Assembly: GCA_027186245.1 (NCBI GenBank) | Contig: CP114497.1 | Location: 7,261,501-7,325,500 of the forward strand | Reading direction: 5' to 3' | Length of the DNA stretch: 64,000 nucleotides | Source of the DNA: Coriaria nepalensis | Taxonomy: Eukaryota; Streptophyta; Magnoliopsida; Cucurbitales; Coriariaceae | In this document: positions 46,627-59,583 of the stretch, piece by piece | Layout of the letters: each line of letters begins with the position of its first letter | Numbering within the stretch: position 1 is the first letter of the stretch | Notes under the pieces: generated by a model | What the model was told of the DNA's origin: nothing | Seen by the model: the letters and a program-made list of their open reading frames with translations, nothing else | The model's database searches: none | Position numbers and translations under genes: made by a program

Positions 46627-49600
46627 GCAGTTGACTACAACAAAATCACAATTATTATATATATCTCACCTTTTTTATTCTAGGGATCTCTATATACATT
46701 TATGTTAACATGCGATTTCTATAACTGTGTTGCCTATATAATGTAAATTATAGATTTAATAAAACGTATCAAAGGCTTTTAATTCTTTATGATATCAGAG
46801 CTTTATTCACTCTAACGAGCTTTTATTTTTCAAATCTACCATGGTTGTTGTGCCACCCACCATGTCTGCTGCCACAAAGCAACTCATTCCCAAAGGATTC
46901 AATCCACTAGTCGCACTAATTAGGATTCCACTCAAGACCATTATTAATGCTCATCACCAATTGCCACTACAACTAACCACAAACAATTACCCATTGTGGT
47001 GAGCTCAAGCTGAATCTCTCCTAATTGGATATGACTTGTTGGGCTATCTTGACGGCAACATTGAGTGCCCTTCCTATAGTACAAATACTACCACACTCGG
47101 TCCTCATGTTCACTGGTATAGGCAAGATAAGCTGCTGCTTTCCGCTCTTTTCAGATCCATCTCGGAATCCATCATACCTATGGTGGCTTCTACTGCTATA
47201 AGCCATGAAGCATGTTTATCTAAAATGTTCACGAACTTAAGTAATATAGCTTAAAAAGGACATGTCTCTTACAACCCATGACACCCAGTCTATCTCGGCC
47301 TTCCTACAAAGCATCAAAGCGAAAGCCAACAAAATCTTCATCATTGACAAGCTCATTCAAGTGGATGATCTCACTCTATACATACTCAATGGCTTAGAGA
47401 TCGAATACATGGAGATAGTAGCTCATATTCACTCAAGAATCTTCGTTAGCCTTCAAAATGTTACATGATATTATCGTTTCCCATGAATCGTACCTCTGGC
47501 GTTTGGAATCGGCAGCCGAAAATCAAGTGCTCACCGCCAACTTTGCCAATCAACGCTCTAAGTAGCATCAGTGCAGCAATGGTTCTTTTAATGGAAGAAA
47601 TTATACACGTCAAAAAAGTATACCATAGAGGAAATAATCTCACCTGGCCCAATTTTAATCATAATTGGGCCCATCACAATACAACCCATAAATTTGCCTC
47701 ATCCTAGACTGAATGCCAATAATGTGGCATCATGGGCCACACGACAAAGACTTTCCGGAAACTACTTACCACCTACTCACCATCTCCACCCACTCACGAC
47801 TCTAAATGGCTAATGATAGTAGCGCTTCTAACAACATTACATCTAACTTATTCAATCTATCAATTCATTTCGAATATGATGACACAAATGAGATTTTCTT
47901 AGGGGATGGTTCAGGTTTCCAAGTAACTCATATTAGTTCATCTAATCTTTCACTTCCATCTAAAGAGTTTCATCAGTTAAATATTTTATGTGTTCCTCGT
48001 ATTCACAAGAATTTATTATCCGTTCATCATTTCACTAAGGCTAACAATATATGTGTAGAGTTTCATCTTTTCTTCATTATTATGAAGGATCTAGCCTCGA
48101 GGGCAATTCTAGCTCGAGACCATGTGAAAATGTCGTCTACCATCTTCATGTTCCGCCGCCACCATCACTATCCGCCTTTCTTGGAGAACAGACGAATCTT
48201 ACCAGTTAGCATTATCGTTTAGGTCATCTGCCTTCCAAGATTATTTCTCATATTATTAGCAATTTTTATTTACCAGCTGAACGTGATAAATTATTTTCTC
48301 ATCATGATTGTGTTTCTTACAATTCCAATAAAAGTGCAACTTCCATTTGATGATTCATCTCTTAAAAGTCATTATCCAATAAAAGTATTGCTTCTATGTT
48401 GTCTTCATTAATCACTTCACAAAATATATTTGGTTATTTCTATTACATGTTAAGTTAGAGATGCTTAACATTTTTATAAAATTCAGACCGATGGCTGAAA
48501 ATCAATTTAATCGATAAATTAAAAAATCTTTACAGTGATAATAAGGGTGAATTTAAAAAAACTAACGGCTATATCTCATTTCTCATGGTATATTTTGGTA
48601 CACGACACCACATACGCCATAACATAATGGCACTGCCAAGAGACTTCATCACTCATTGTCCAAACAGGCCTCACGTTACTTCACCAAGCCCAATTACCAC
48701 TTACTTTTTGGACTCATGATTTTTAGGCCATCGTCTACCTCATCAATCATCTTCCAACTCCATTGCTTCATTCAAAATGTCCCTTTGAGATGTTATTCTA
48801 ATAACACTCCAATTACCTATGTCTTCAAACATTCTGATGCCTTTACTTTTTTCCATGGTTGAAGCCATACAATGACCATAAACTTGAAGTACCCTATCAC
48901 CCTTACTTATTTCTCGGCTACCCAACAACACAAAGTGCATATAAATGCATGGATCTTGAATCCTCCACGATTTTCATTTCTCTGCATGTCAAATTTTTGG
49001 AAAATATATCCTCATTTCACGGGCCTCTCTTTTCTGCCACAATTCCTTCAACCCAAGCATGCTCTCGGCATTACTTTGGTCGATTACCTTCACTCGTCCA
49101 TTTACCTCCTATTACTTTGCCGCATTTATACCCAAGCTCATCTGGGCTCATTACCACCCAACTCCCACTACAAATGACATGTTTGGATTTATCCATCCTT
49201 CCCATTCTTAAATCTCTCCCGACCCATCACCAGCGGGCCTACATTCCCCTACAAATATCCTATATATACCCACTGGCCCACACCAAAATACCTTACCCCA
49301 CCAACTTAATGAACCTATCATTGAGCCCACTCCATAAATAATATCTTCTGCCTAACAACCTGCATGTCCATCCTCCATATATAATCAACTCGCCCCTCGT
49401 ATGCATGCTTTTATTGTGCCTAATTCCCACATCCATGCAATGAAGACGCTTCATTCACAAAATCTTTGCCCCAAGCAACTTAATACCACCATAAAAACTA
49501 CTGACCGATACCTTAAGAACCGACGTGCGCTTATTAGGCTCTAAGGGATTCACAATGGCGTTGTGCCATATCTGAAGAGTTTAATGCCCTTCTCTATTAC

Positions 49601-50962
49601 AGTACTTATACTCTTGTTCTATATAATGTTGCCACGAATATTATTAGCTGCAAATGGGTGTTCCTGATTAACGGAAACTTGATAATCCCACCTACCCTTC
49701 CCATGTTTGTCATCTTCGGGGTTCTCTCTATGGCTTGAAACAAGCCTTGTGTGTTTGGCATCAAATCCTCACTTCAGCCTTTCTCTCCCTTGGTTTTATT
49801 CAAGCCAAGTCTGACACATCTCTATTTATTCTTTGCCGAGAAAACTCTATCACTTACTTTCTTGTCTATGTCGATGATCTTCTCCTTATGGGAAGTGATT
49901 CGACACTTATCTCATAGATTGTAAGCAAGGTAGGGTCGCTATTCTCTCTCGAAGATCTTAGGCCGTTAATATTCTTTCTCATGATTGAGATAGTTACTTG
50001 TCCTAAGGGCCTACTCCGAAGTTATCAAGAGTACATATCCGATATATTGTGTCGACAAAATGAATGAAGCTAAACCTCTCAACACTCCACTGTCCACCAA
50101 ACAGTCCCTTTCGGCAACCAGTGGTAGAACTCTTTCCTATGTCATTGCTTACCGGTAACTTATCGGTGCTCTACAATATTTAACGCTTACCCAACCTGAC
50201 ATTGCATATCCCGATAATTGCTTAACTTAATTCATGAAAACTCTGCACACTGAACATTGTGCAGCGGCTAAACGTCTACTCTGTTATCTCAAAGGAACCA
50301 TTTCACATAGTCTTCCAATTCATAGGTTTTTTAACCTTAACGTCTCAGCCTACTTGGATGTGGTCTGGGCTGGCAACCCTGATGATCGCTCCTCTACTTC
50401 GGCTATCGTTGTATTCCTCGTCCCAATCCCATTGCATGGAGTACACAGAAGCAACGAGCCATAGCTCACTTCTCGACAAAAGCAAAGTATCATGCCTTGC
50501 ATGTGCAATGGCCGAATTGCAATGGATTCGCTCTCTATTTATTGAATTCTCCATTCAATTTTGGATAACGCCGATGCTCTTTTGTGACAATATTGGCGCC
50601 ACTCATTTTTCACTTAATCCCATCATGCACTCTCGCATGAAACATATTGTTAGCGACATCCATTTTGTTTGAGATCTTGTTGCCAAAGGTCTCATTCATG
50701 TCTCTCATGTGAGTACTATTGATCAACTGGTGGATTTATAAACTAAGCCTCTTAATCGCTTTCACTTTCAACTTCTACATAACAAACTTGTTGTCGCCGA
50801 TGAGTCGTTTCCAGGAGCGTATAAGAACTAATCTTATGTTGTTGACTACAACAAAATTACAACCATGTACATTTAAGTTAACATACGATTTCTATAACCA
50901 TTATCTATATATAACGTAAATTATAGAGTTAATAAAACTTATCAAAAGCTTTTAATTCTTTA
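46627..50962 (+). mobile_element. Ty1/copia retrotransposon remnant with short LTRs
   Basis: Direct repeats at about 46,627-46,789 and 50,837-50,962 share TTGACTACAACAAAAT, TTTCTATAAC and TTTTAATTCTTTA and are probable LTRs; the right one has internal deletions. The primer-binding site TGATATCAGAGC follows the left LTR at 46,790, one mismatch from the initiator tRNA-Met type. Inside, in order: gag (NNYPLWW and GYDLLGYLDG near 46,985-47,060), protease downstream flank (EIFLGDGSGFQVTHI, 47,890; LLSVHHFTKANN, 48,010), integrase fragments, reverse transcriptase with YVDDLLL (49,865-49,890), RNase H and a C-terminal SHVSTIDQLVD. Stops and frame shifts in every domain show it is dead. It sits between the two MIR156 copies. 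Confidence 0.87.
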
Positions 50963-51357
50963 TTTTTATTTGGTGTTTTAGTTTCTTTTTTAAAGTTTTT
51001 TTTTTGAAAAAATTAAAATAATTACATGTAATATTTAATTTTAATAATATTTTGGAGAATGCTTAGATATATAACCTTTATTTATAATTAATAGAGAACA
51101 TTTAAATAGGTGTTATATTATAATTTATATTCATAAGTATTATATTATAATTTATATTTATATTCTCTTTATTAATGTATATATTTATATTTATTAAATA
51201 TTAAATATATTAAAAATTTATGTATTATATAGATTTAAAATTTAAAAATATAAAATCATAAATTAAATAATTAGAATAACGAAAAATTTATAAATATATA
51301 TTCATACTATATCATATTAAATTTATTACTCGTACCTTATCATATTCCATTTTTATA
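50963..51357. other. AT-rich spacer, nothing recognised
   Basis: Low-complexity A/T sequence between the copia remnant and block A'. No coding frame. Confidence 0.6.
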
Positions 51358-52660
51358 TCTATATCCATCCTTCATAGTCTATAAGCTATATACCCATGAG
51401 ACCTAATCCATTTTAATAATTAGATTAGATTTAAGCATCCTACGCGTGTTGTTTAATAATACAAGAGAATGCATATAAAAATGAAAGACGTGTAGATCTT
51501 AATCCATCGCCATCGCAATCACATCATACAGATTCACATGTAAGTACTCGAGAACAGTTGACCGCATACTTTCAAAAAGATGATAATTGGTGGGAACCAA
51601 GACAAAAAAAAAGTTTCCCATTAGGGAAGTGGACAAATTGTTTATTGTCATATAGACTTACCCTTTTTGGAAGTGGGGAACGAGACCACGAGAGTGCCTA
51701 TAAGTATCATAAATTTTTAATTTTCATTTATTTATATTAATCGAGCTATTTTAATTAGATATATTATTATAAATTTTAATTCTAATAGCATATATTATCT
51801 TCGTATGTGAGAAATCATTTGAAATTTGAAACCAGAGCTTGCCTGTGTATTGTTTCTCTATTGAACAAAAAGCTAAAGAAAAAAAGAAGCATTTTAGTTC
51901 GCAAAAAGCTTAGGCAATATAGCAAGGTATCTAGATAGAGAGATCCACATGGTTTCACCAATTATGCTAGGCATCTTCTAGAGTACGCTTCTTTTTTGCC
52001 CAGGTAGCTCTAATGGCAGGAACCTTTGAGCGGGACCAGCATGTTGACATCCTATCTTCTGCATTCCCATTCACTTTCGGCCACCCCCAGATGGGTCTAA
52101 AGTGTCTGTTTAGAACAAAGCCTGCAAAGAGGCAATTTCCTAGATAGGGTTTAATTAGTAGGACTTCTTGCTTGATATTTTGCTTAGAGGATACTAATTA
52201 GTTCACGTGTTTATAATTACCTCAAAAAGGATTTTAAACCATTTTCAATTAACCTAGTACTATATTTTAATCAGATTTTTTTTTTTCTTTTAAGAGATTT
52301 ATAACTTTTAATTATATTTTTCAATATCTAACGAATAATTTGTGACCTAAGAATAAAATGTGATAAATTTTGAAAATCTCCATAATTTATTATCATTAAT
52401 TTTTTTAATTTTTTTAATTTTTTTAATTTAAAAAAGGAGGATCGTTATAAATTATACTATTTCCCTTTATATAAATCGATCCGAGACTTAATAAATCAAT
52501 TAGAAATTATGCACCCCGAATAGGGATAATTGAGAATCGTTGTGGTCCAATATTTGATTTCCATAATCACATATTGTGTGGTTAGGGTTTTTCCATCTAT
52601 CATTTCATGTTTTCATGGAGCACCAGCACCCTACTTTGGAACAAACAAAAAAAAAAAATT
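51358..52660 (+). repeat. Duplicated block A', right copy
   Basis: Direct counterpart of 42,240-43,430. It lies 1.2-2.5 kb upstream of the right MIR156 hairpin and so may be part of its distal promoter. No open frame is shared between the two copies, which argues for a non-coding or regulatory role rather than an exon. Confidence 0.88.
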
Positions 52661-53636
52661 ACCCTAATAATCTTTTCCAATATATATATATATATATATA
52701 TTGATATTAATATATTTTTTTCTAGAACATATAAATTGACCAAATATGGGCATTGGAAATTAAAGATATTGGACCCATGGAGAGAGCACTAAGCAGGAAG
52801 ACAATATTTGTGGTTTGCAGGTCAGAAAGAGTATGCAAAATCCATGCATTGGAAACAGTATTTTAACGTGGATAATGAATGTTTCTCCCCTTCTCCCCTT
52901 TCGATTCAGACTCCAATACTTTTGGGACTAATCAATTTCCTTAAATGAGAAAATTCCATTTAATCTTTTTAAAACTTGTGTTATCGTCTTTACATGTTAA
53001 TATTGGGGTTAATTGTCACTTCATAATATATAAAAAAAAAAAAAAAAAAAAAAAAACTCATATTTTACCAATTTTAATTATCGAGATTTAGTCCATGATC
53101 ATCTTATCTTATGAAAATTCATATTTTAACTCATTTTAACTATTGAAATTGAGTTAATATCCCTCTTAATGATGGACTGAATATGTCGAAGTCTTGATCT
53201 TGATCGAAATTAAGATACTCTAATTTTTTTAGAAAATTATTTACAGAATTACATGTTATAATTTTATATTCTTTGACGGTTCATATAATCGATACAAGGA
53301 GTTAAATTAATCATGATTAAAATCAGAGTGTATTTGATTTTAAATATAAATGAATAAAATTAAAAATAAAATTATGGATTAACGTCCGTTTATTACGTTA
53401 TTTAAATTATTTTAAATTGAAATTTGATCATAAAATTAACATAATATCTATACATGATTTTAACTTTCCTCTCATTCTCATGATAATAAAATATTATTAT
53501 TTCTAACCCCCCCTCCCTCAAAAAAAAAAAAAAAAAAGTGTGGGAGCAATAGATCAATGGAGAAGATAAAGTTAGCCGCATTTATTCCAGCCGTGATGCG
53601 ATCTACCTTACTACCTCTCTTTCCTCTTCCAATTTC

Positions 53637-53644
53637 TATATAAA
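53637..53644 (+). promoter_or_regulatory. TATA box of the right MIR156 gene
   Basis: TATATAAA in the context TTCTATATAAACCCC, about 215 bp upstream of the hairpin and conserved in the left copy. Confidence 0.75.
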
Positions 53645-53852
53645 CCCCCTCTCCTCACTAATCTAATCAACTCAGTGTCCAGCCACAGTAGTAGTACTAG
53701 ATCAGTATAGCCTATGCTTGTAGCTAGGCTAGCTAGGGTTAGTAGTCTGGTAGAGATGATGATGAAGACAAGGTTAACGAATTAGGGTTTTTTTTTTTTT
53801 TTCTGCAGCTGATGATCTTCAAGGTTCAAGCCTTTGATCAAAGGTAAAGTAA

Positions 53853-53960
53853 ACAGGGAGGTGACAGAAGAGAGTGAGCACACATGGTGTTTTCTTGCAT
53901 GCTTCGTGTTCCATGCTTGAAGCTATGCGTGCTCACTCTCTATCTGTCACCCCCATCTCT
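53853..53960 (+). ncRNA. MIR156: MIR156 precursor, canonical copy
   Basis: The mature sequence TGACAGAAGAGAGTGAGCAC at 53,862-53,881 is identical to canonical plant miR156. It pairs with the 3' arm at 53,930-53,950 (GCTCACTCTCTATCTGTCA) with one bulged base. Pairing continues below (AGGTGACAG with CTGTCACCCC), and the about 45-nt loop contains CTTGCATGC and CCATGCTTGAAGC, features of MIR156 foldbacks. miR156 guides cleavage and repression of SPL mRNAs and keeps the plant juvenile. A TATA box lies at the expected distance. The pri-miRNA probably runs on towards 54.4 kb, given sequence conservation with the left copy. Confidence 0.96.
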
Positions 53961-55730
53961 TCTCTCTTTAATTAATTAGCTCTGATCTGATCTATCAATT
54001 GATCTATGTTTTGTTGTTGATTATATCATATATTGGGTCCTGTTTTATCAGTAGCATCCATATTATTTATATAAGTAGATCAAATTGTTCAATCTGTTCT
54101 GTTGTCCTTGTCATCTCTATAATTCACAAAGCGATAGGGTTTGCAGACATGAAAACAAAGTTACTTGGGAGCTGTGAGCTAGTGCATCATTTATGGTAGA
54201 ACGATATTAATCACGATTCATGCTAGCATGTTGCTAATGATCATGTACTTAAGTAGCTCTAAATCACAAGTATATATATATATACATATATATGTAAAAT
54301 GTTTCTGTAGTTTTTGTTACTTACTTGCAAGAAGATGATACATGAAAAATGATTCACTTCCTCAACTGTATACTGGTATTGTAGAAAATTTATCCTTTTG
54401 ATCAAGTAATGAACTAATTTTCACTTTCATATATATGATCAAGTAATTAACTACGTATGTAATATATATATATATAGGTTTATATCATGAGTAGTGATCT
54501 CTACCTATGTAAATGGATTATATGTATTAATCATGGCACTGTAATATAATCTTGATCTCGATTAATACAAGTTAATTTCTTTAGATTTCTTAATTAGTAC
54601 TTAATTTGGTGTATTGATCGAAGGTTAATTCATCGTACGTCCTGATCTCGATCTATATATGTAATTATGTATGTATATCGTAATTTAAAGCTTAATTAAA
54701 TTTATAATTGGAGAGACTTTTCAAGATATGTGAAATAGCTAACACCTTCTTCCCAAATTAAAGAGTGAGGCGAATTCTCATATGAGTACTACTGATTACT
54801 GTAGAGTTAAGCTAGGCATCCCAACCTAACAAATAAGTAAAAACCTAAATCTGATACTATAAGCTCATTGAGCAATGTCAAGTTTGATGTCCTAATCGAC
54901 ATTAACATGTCCTTAATGTTCTTTTTCTCCTCATTGTTTTACTGTTTATGATTACATGAGTTCTATTACATCATCTTCGTGCTCAAAATGAAGTTGATAC
55001 AGAACACGATCACCATCGTGATTATAGTCGAGGGAGGCCGGACATACATCGAAAAGAATTAGACTTCATTCCTTCATGATTATCATGCTCAATATATATG
55101 TAGTTGATTTTGCTTCAATTCTTTCATTTATCTTCGTTATTGTACGTTAAACATGATCTATACATGATAGAGAAATTCTTATATAAGCTATATTTATAGA
55201 GAACCGATTTATCATATCATAATCTAGACAATAAATTATCTATATAATATCATGTCTACTTATATATTATCTACATTACTAGAGGTATAATTAGAGAGAT
55301 CTTTGACCTACATGAGTTCCTTAAATTTTAGTTTAAGTTATAAGATGACTCCTAATTGAGTAAATCCTTAGTGCTTTCTTGATCTAATATTGTTTGTACT
55401 CAGAGTCTGCTTGTGATGAACAGAAATCCTAGGTCAAATTAAAAAATTAGGATGCTTTTAATATAAAATATATTTAAAAATTTATATATATATATATATA
55501 TCATATATTTTAATTATCCTACTAAATTTTTCGTTAATTATCCCCACTAACTATTTCTTCATTTTTTTAAAATTATTTTCACATTTCCCTATTAATTACC
55601 CCACTAATTATTTCATCAATTTTTAACTATTTTCACATTTCAACATGCATTAAGTATTTTTTTTTTAATGTTTTTCAAATTTTAACAATATTAATACATA
55701 TATATATATATATATCAAAATTATTTCTGC

Positions 55731-55862
55731 GAGCTCCTCCCAATAGAGTCGGATCTGTTTGTCCTGATCAAGTAGCCATTTCCAATGATGATTTCTGAGC
55801 TCCTCCCAATAGAGTCGGATCTGTTTGTCCTGATCAAGTAGCCATTTCCAATGATGATTTCT
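55731..55862 (+). repeat. Perfect 66-bp tandem duplication
   Basis: Two adjoining units (55,731-55,796 and 55,797-55,862) appear identical, each starting GAGCTCCTCCCAATAGAGTC and ending AATGATGATTTCT. The left block has only one, partly eroded, copy near 44,094-44,130, so the tandem repeat arose after the block duplication. Confidence 0.9.
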
Positions 55863-56306
55863 TAGCCGATTAATGTAAGAGAGAGAATAAGAGGGAAAAT
55901 ATACATGACCCGAAATTATATATGCATGTATAAAAAAGGTTGGGATAATTCGACCCGACTGACCATGCGATCATTTTAGAGTCAATCGGATGTGGCCCAA
56001 TGGAACTGTAGTATGGGCGGATGAAGCATTGATCAAATGGGATGTTGGGATCGGATCCGGCCTCAACCTTACGGTAGATAAGCAGAAAATATATGTCCTG
56101 AGGAGAGTTTACCTTATAGAGACCAATAGCTACTTAGAACTTGAGGAGAGAGCAAACATAGAAAGTTAACTAGAAGTCGATTACTTTTGTCTTGTTTCAT
56201 CCTCCTAAATCAATGCGCTGTTTTAAAGGACAAATGAAGATTTCATTGTTCAAGACAAATAATGCAAAACTTTTATAAACCACAAAATAAATCACATAAC
56301 TAATTG

Positions 56307-59038
56307 CTAGTTTAGATGGAAGTACATAATATTCAAAGCTGAACTTGGAATATTCCTCAAATCTGTCTCGGAAAACCAAGAACCAATAACCGATCCCTGA
56401 GACCCATTTCCCACGGCCCACTTATCCAGTAGCCTAAACCCGAACCGAGCCGCAGAAGAAAGTATATACGGTTCATCAACCCGTCGAAAGACATGACAAA
56501 GGATTAAACTCGGTTCCTGTTTCTCTTCTCCGTCTTTCTTACAAGCAATCAACTCTCTTGCTGTTTCAAACAATGGCAAGATAGCTTCATGAACATAAGT
56601 CACATCAGTCCCAAGAATGACATCAAAACCTCCATTATTGAGTTCCTTAATTCCTTCTATGTGGTCTCTATTGCCCCACTCTAACTTCCTTACATGTACT
56701 TTAGACAGAGAAGATGGATCGAGATTTGAAGTGATATTGTGGTTCAGTATGTCCAGGGCTTTGACGTCTCCATCAGTTGCAATAACAAGGTCAGCGGATT
56801 TAGCTGCAACCATTGCGCAGATTCCTGAACAGCCACACCCCAGTTCTAATACCCTTTTTTGGGAAATGATATTTGGATTATGGGCCAGGAGGGGAGCCAT
56901 TAATCGGGCCGATTCCCATAGCATTAAGCCTGTGGACTTGCAAGTGTGTTGGTATTCTTTGGATAGAACTTTGATCATGAATGTCTCTGGTCCCACATCA
57001 ACGTTGATAATCTAATAACATAATATTGAGAGTAATTATTTTTTATAAATGCTCTGCCCTGATTGGAAATATATATATATATATATATATATTGAACCAT
57101 ATATACCTCATTGTCATGGAAAGGTGAAACTCCAAACATATCAGTTGCTAGACCTTCCGACATGTCGATTTCAACATCACTAACAGACCCATTTGAAGTG
57201 TTCTCAATTACTGGATTAACATTGGCTAGAATAGGGATATCCGTGTTAGTTTGTTCACTCATATTAGAAGATGATTTTATGTTATCTCGAAAAGAGAACA
57301 CTGCTTGGACCCAACGCCTGAGATCAGAGAGAATAATTAGAATGTGCACTAGTAGATATTTTTTTACAGAATGTTGTCAACGCACAGTGAAAGAAGATTG
57401 AGTTTTTTGTTTAAGATATGATGGATCTTTTACCTATTCATGACCAAGTTCCTTGATCGGTTCTCAACTTGTTTGCAGCAGACACCAAGTTCTTCTATTT
57501 CGAATCCGTTTTCTTTAAATAATGTTTCCAGAAACTCGTTGGAAAAGTAGAAAGCACGCTGCAGAATGAAACATGGATTCTGCAATAGTAAAAAAAATAA
57601 TTGCAAGAAATAGCATGTGAACTCAAAATGATAGATTACCGTGCCATCACCCCTGACATAAAAATTATTGCTAATCTTCTGATCCTTGCAATTTAACCTT
57701 TCCTGTCAACGTGAATAATATAGTATTGGGAGAAGAACAATAACTAAAGGGAGAAAAGGATAGATAAAAAAATAATAATAATAAGAAAGAGGATCAACCT
57801 GAGCAAGGTCACCAGAAGCATAGTCACGAAATAGCACATAACCATTTGGCTGGAAGAAAAGGGATATAGAATTCATTATATTATATCAGAACAGTTCATC
57901 TGACTATTAGACTAAATCCTATATTGAGGATATACTTTCAAAAAATTATGATTACCCTCAGAACTTTTTTAATGTTTTGCAAAACAAGGGGCATCTTCTC
58001 TGGGGAAACTGCGGATAATACAAATATCTACGTAACCAGTCAGCCATTTAACTAATTACAAACAACTTAAACCGAAAAAGTACTCAAGCACTGATTAGAA
58101 ACTGTTAAATTCACTCATATACCATGGTTACAACATCAGTTGACAATGGAGGTATCGCTGCGTTTAAGTTATCAACTGTCAGATCACAAACAAATGCGCT
58201 AACATGGCTCTCTTTGAACTCCTTATGCGTCTACAATAAGCAAAGCAATAACATATAACAAATTAAACCTGTTTCAGAAAGCAATACTAGGACGAGAGAA
58301 AGAAGTGGAAAGATCTGATTTAGTTGATTACAATACCTTAACTAGGTTTACAGCACGCGGTGAAAAATCACAAGCATGAACAAATACATCTGGGTATGTA
58401 GCAATTAAAGGAAAGACGGAATTTCCAGCTCCACAACCAACCTGGCATTAAGCAAAGATATATCAGTAATCAGATAATAAGATACCTAAAAACACGATTA
58501 CAAGTATTCACCTCCAAAACCACTTTCCTTTCTGTTCCCTGAAAAAGAAAAGAAAAACAGAACAAAACTTAAATCAATAAACAGAGAACATTGCCAATGC
58601 AAGTATCGAAAAAATGATAAAACTATCCTCTTTTCTTTCAACTCACAGAGAAATAGTGACCCCATTCCTTATCCAAGTAGTGTCGATCTTTAAAGAACTG
58701 CAAATTACAAGCCAGAAATCGAAATCTATCGAAGTTTTATGGAATCCTCTAAAACATCAGATGCAGAAGATGATGGATACTCACTCTATCTTCATGTCGT
58801 TTGTAAAACACATCCCAGTACTTCTTAGCATCCTTTTCATATTTTTCTGCAATAAAGAAATAATTTAATTATTAAAAAGCTGGTCCTAAAATTAATTGAA
58901 ATCTGAGCTTCAAACCAGGTGAGAATGATGAAAGAGACCTCTCCAGAAAGGGGAAACTCCATTAACAGAGGTGGCGTATATCTGCAATCTCTGGCTTTGA
59001 GGTTGTTGATCCGCCAACTCTTCTGAATTTGAAGCCAT
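56307..59038 (-). CDS. Two-domain SAM methyltransferase (METTL2/6/8-like plus METTL21-like)
   Basis: Twelve exons join in frame to give 559 residues: 59038-58939, 58846-58785, 58697-58647, 58538-58512, 58441-58337, 58230-58123, 58027-57956, 57849-57799, 57702-57640, 57558-57434, 57317-57107 and 57011-56307. The N-terminal half resembles tRNA 3-methylcytidine methyltransferases: KYWDVFYKRHEDRFFKDRHYL, then SAM motif I VLEVGCGAGNSVFP (about 78-91), and HACDFSPRAV, DVVTMIFVLSAV and YVLFRDYASGD. The C-terminal half (about 325-559) is a Methyltransf_16/METTL21-type domain with VLELGCGCSGI, ATDGDVKALD and ILGTDVTYVHEAILPLF. The same fusion and length are known in plants (Arabidopsis At2g26200). It probably modifies tRNA with the first domain; the substrate of the second is unknown. 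Its 3' end was copied to 43.7 kb. Confidence 0.92.
57070..57092. repeat. (AT)n microsatellite in a methyltransferase intron
   Basis: About 11 AT units between the last two exons of the methyltransferase gene. Confidence 0.85.
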
Positions 59039-59583
59039 TTCCTATAAGAGCAATTTAGAAAACAAACAGAGTCGAAGACGAAATTAGATCGAATCATTCG
59101 ATTAAAGAAAAGTAATTGAGCTCAGAATCAATTCAAAATCAAGTTAATTCCTACCTGATCAGAAGTTCAAAATCAAGGCGGGAATCGCAGAGATGAACGA
59201 ACTTGGTTAGGGTTTTTGCGTTTTTATTAACCCGCTTGGCGGGGACGAATCATCTCGATTTTCAGTTGGTCGACGTGTCGTTTTAATGTGAGATTTTTTA
59301 TTTTTATCATGGGATGACGTGTCCTGCACTTTTGTTTTTTCTCGACGACACGTCGTCTTTCTTGTGTTTGGAAAAGAGCTGCAACCTGTCGTTGTTGATC
59401 TAGAATCTGTTAAGACTGGGGAAAATGGAACTTGAAATAAAATCATTTGAGCGTTCAAATAGGCTTTTGAGTAAGCCATATAGTCATTCATATTGTATAA
59501 GAACGACACGTCGATTTGATTCATGTAACCACATATGATGAAGTGCATGTAAAGGAAGCTCGATAACAGTAACTATCATATGA

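Larger units (their letters stand above)
53607..56460 (+). repeat. Duplicated block B', right copy
   Basis: Counterpart, in opposite orientation, of 43,702-45,977. It runs from just upstream of the MIR156 TATA box through the hairpin into the 3' end of the methyltransferase gene, which is transcribed towards it. Relative to the left copy it has an extra stretch at about 55,865-56,080 and an extra copy of a 66-bp unit. Confidence 0.88.

Noticed and set aside
53999..54199. 66-codon open frame downstream of the right MIR156
   Set aside because: No equivalent frame in the duplicated left copy; treated as non-coding transcript sequence.
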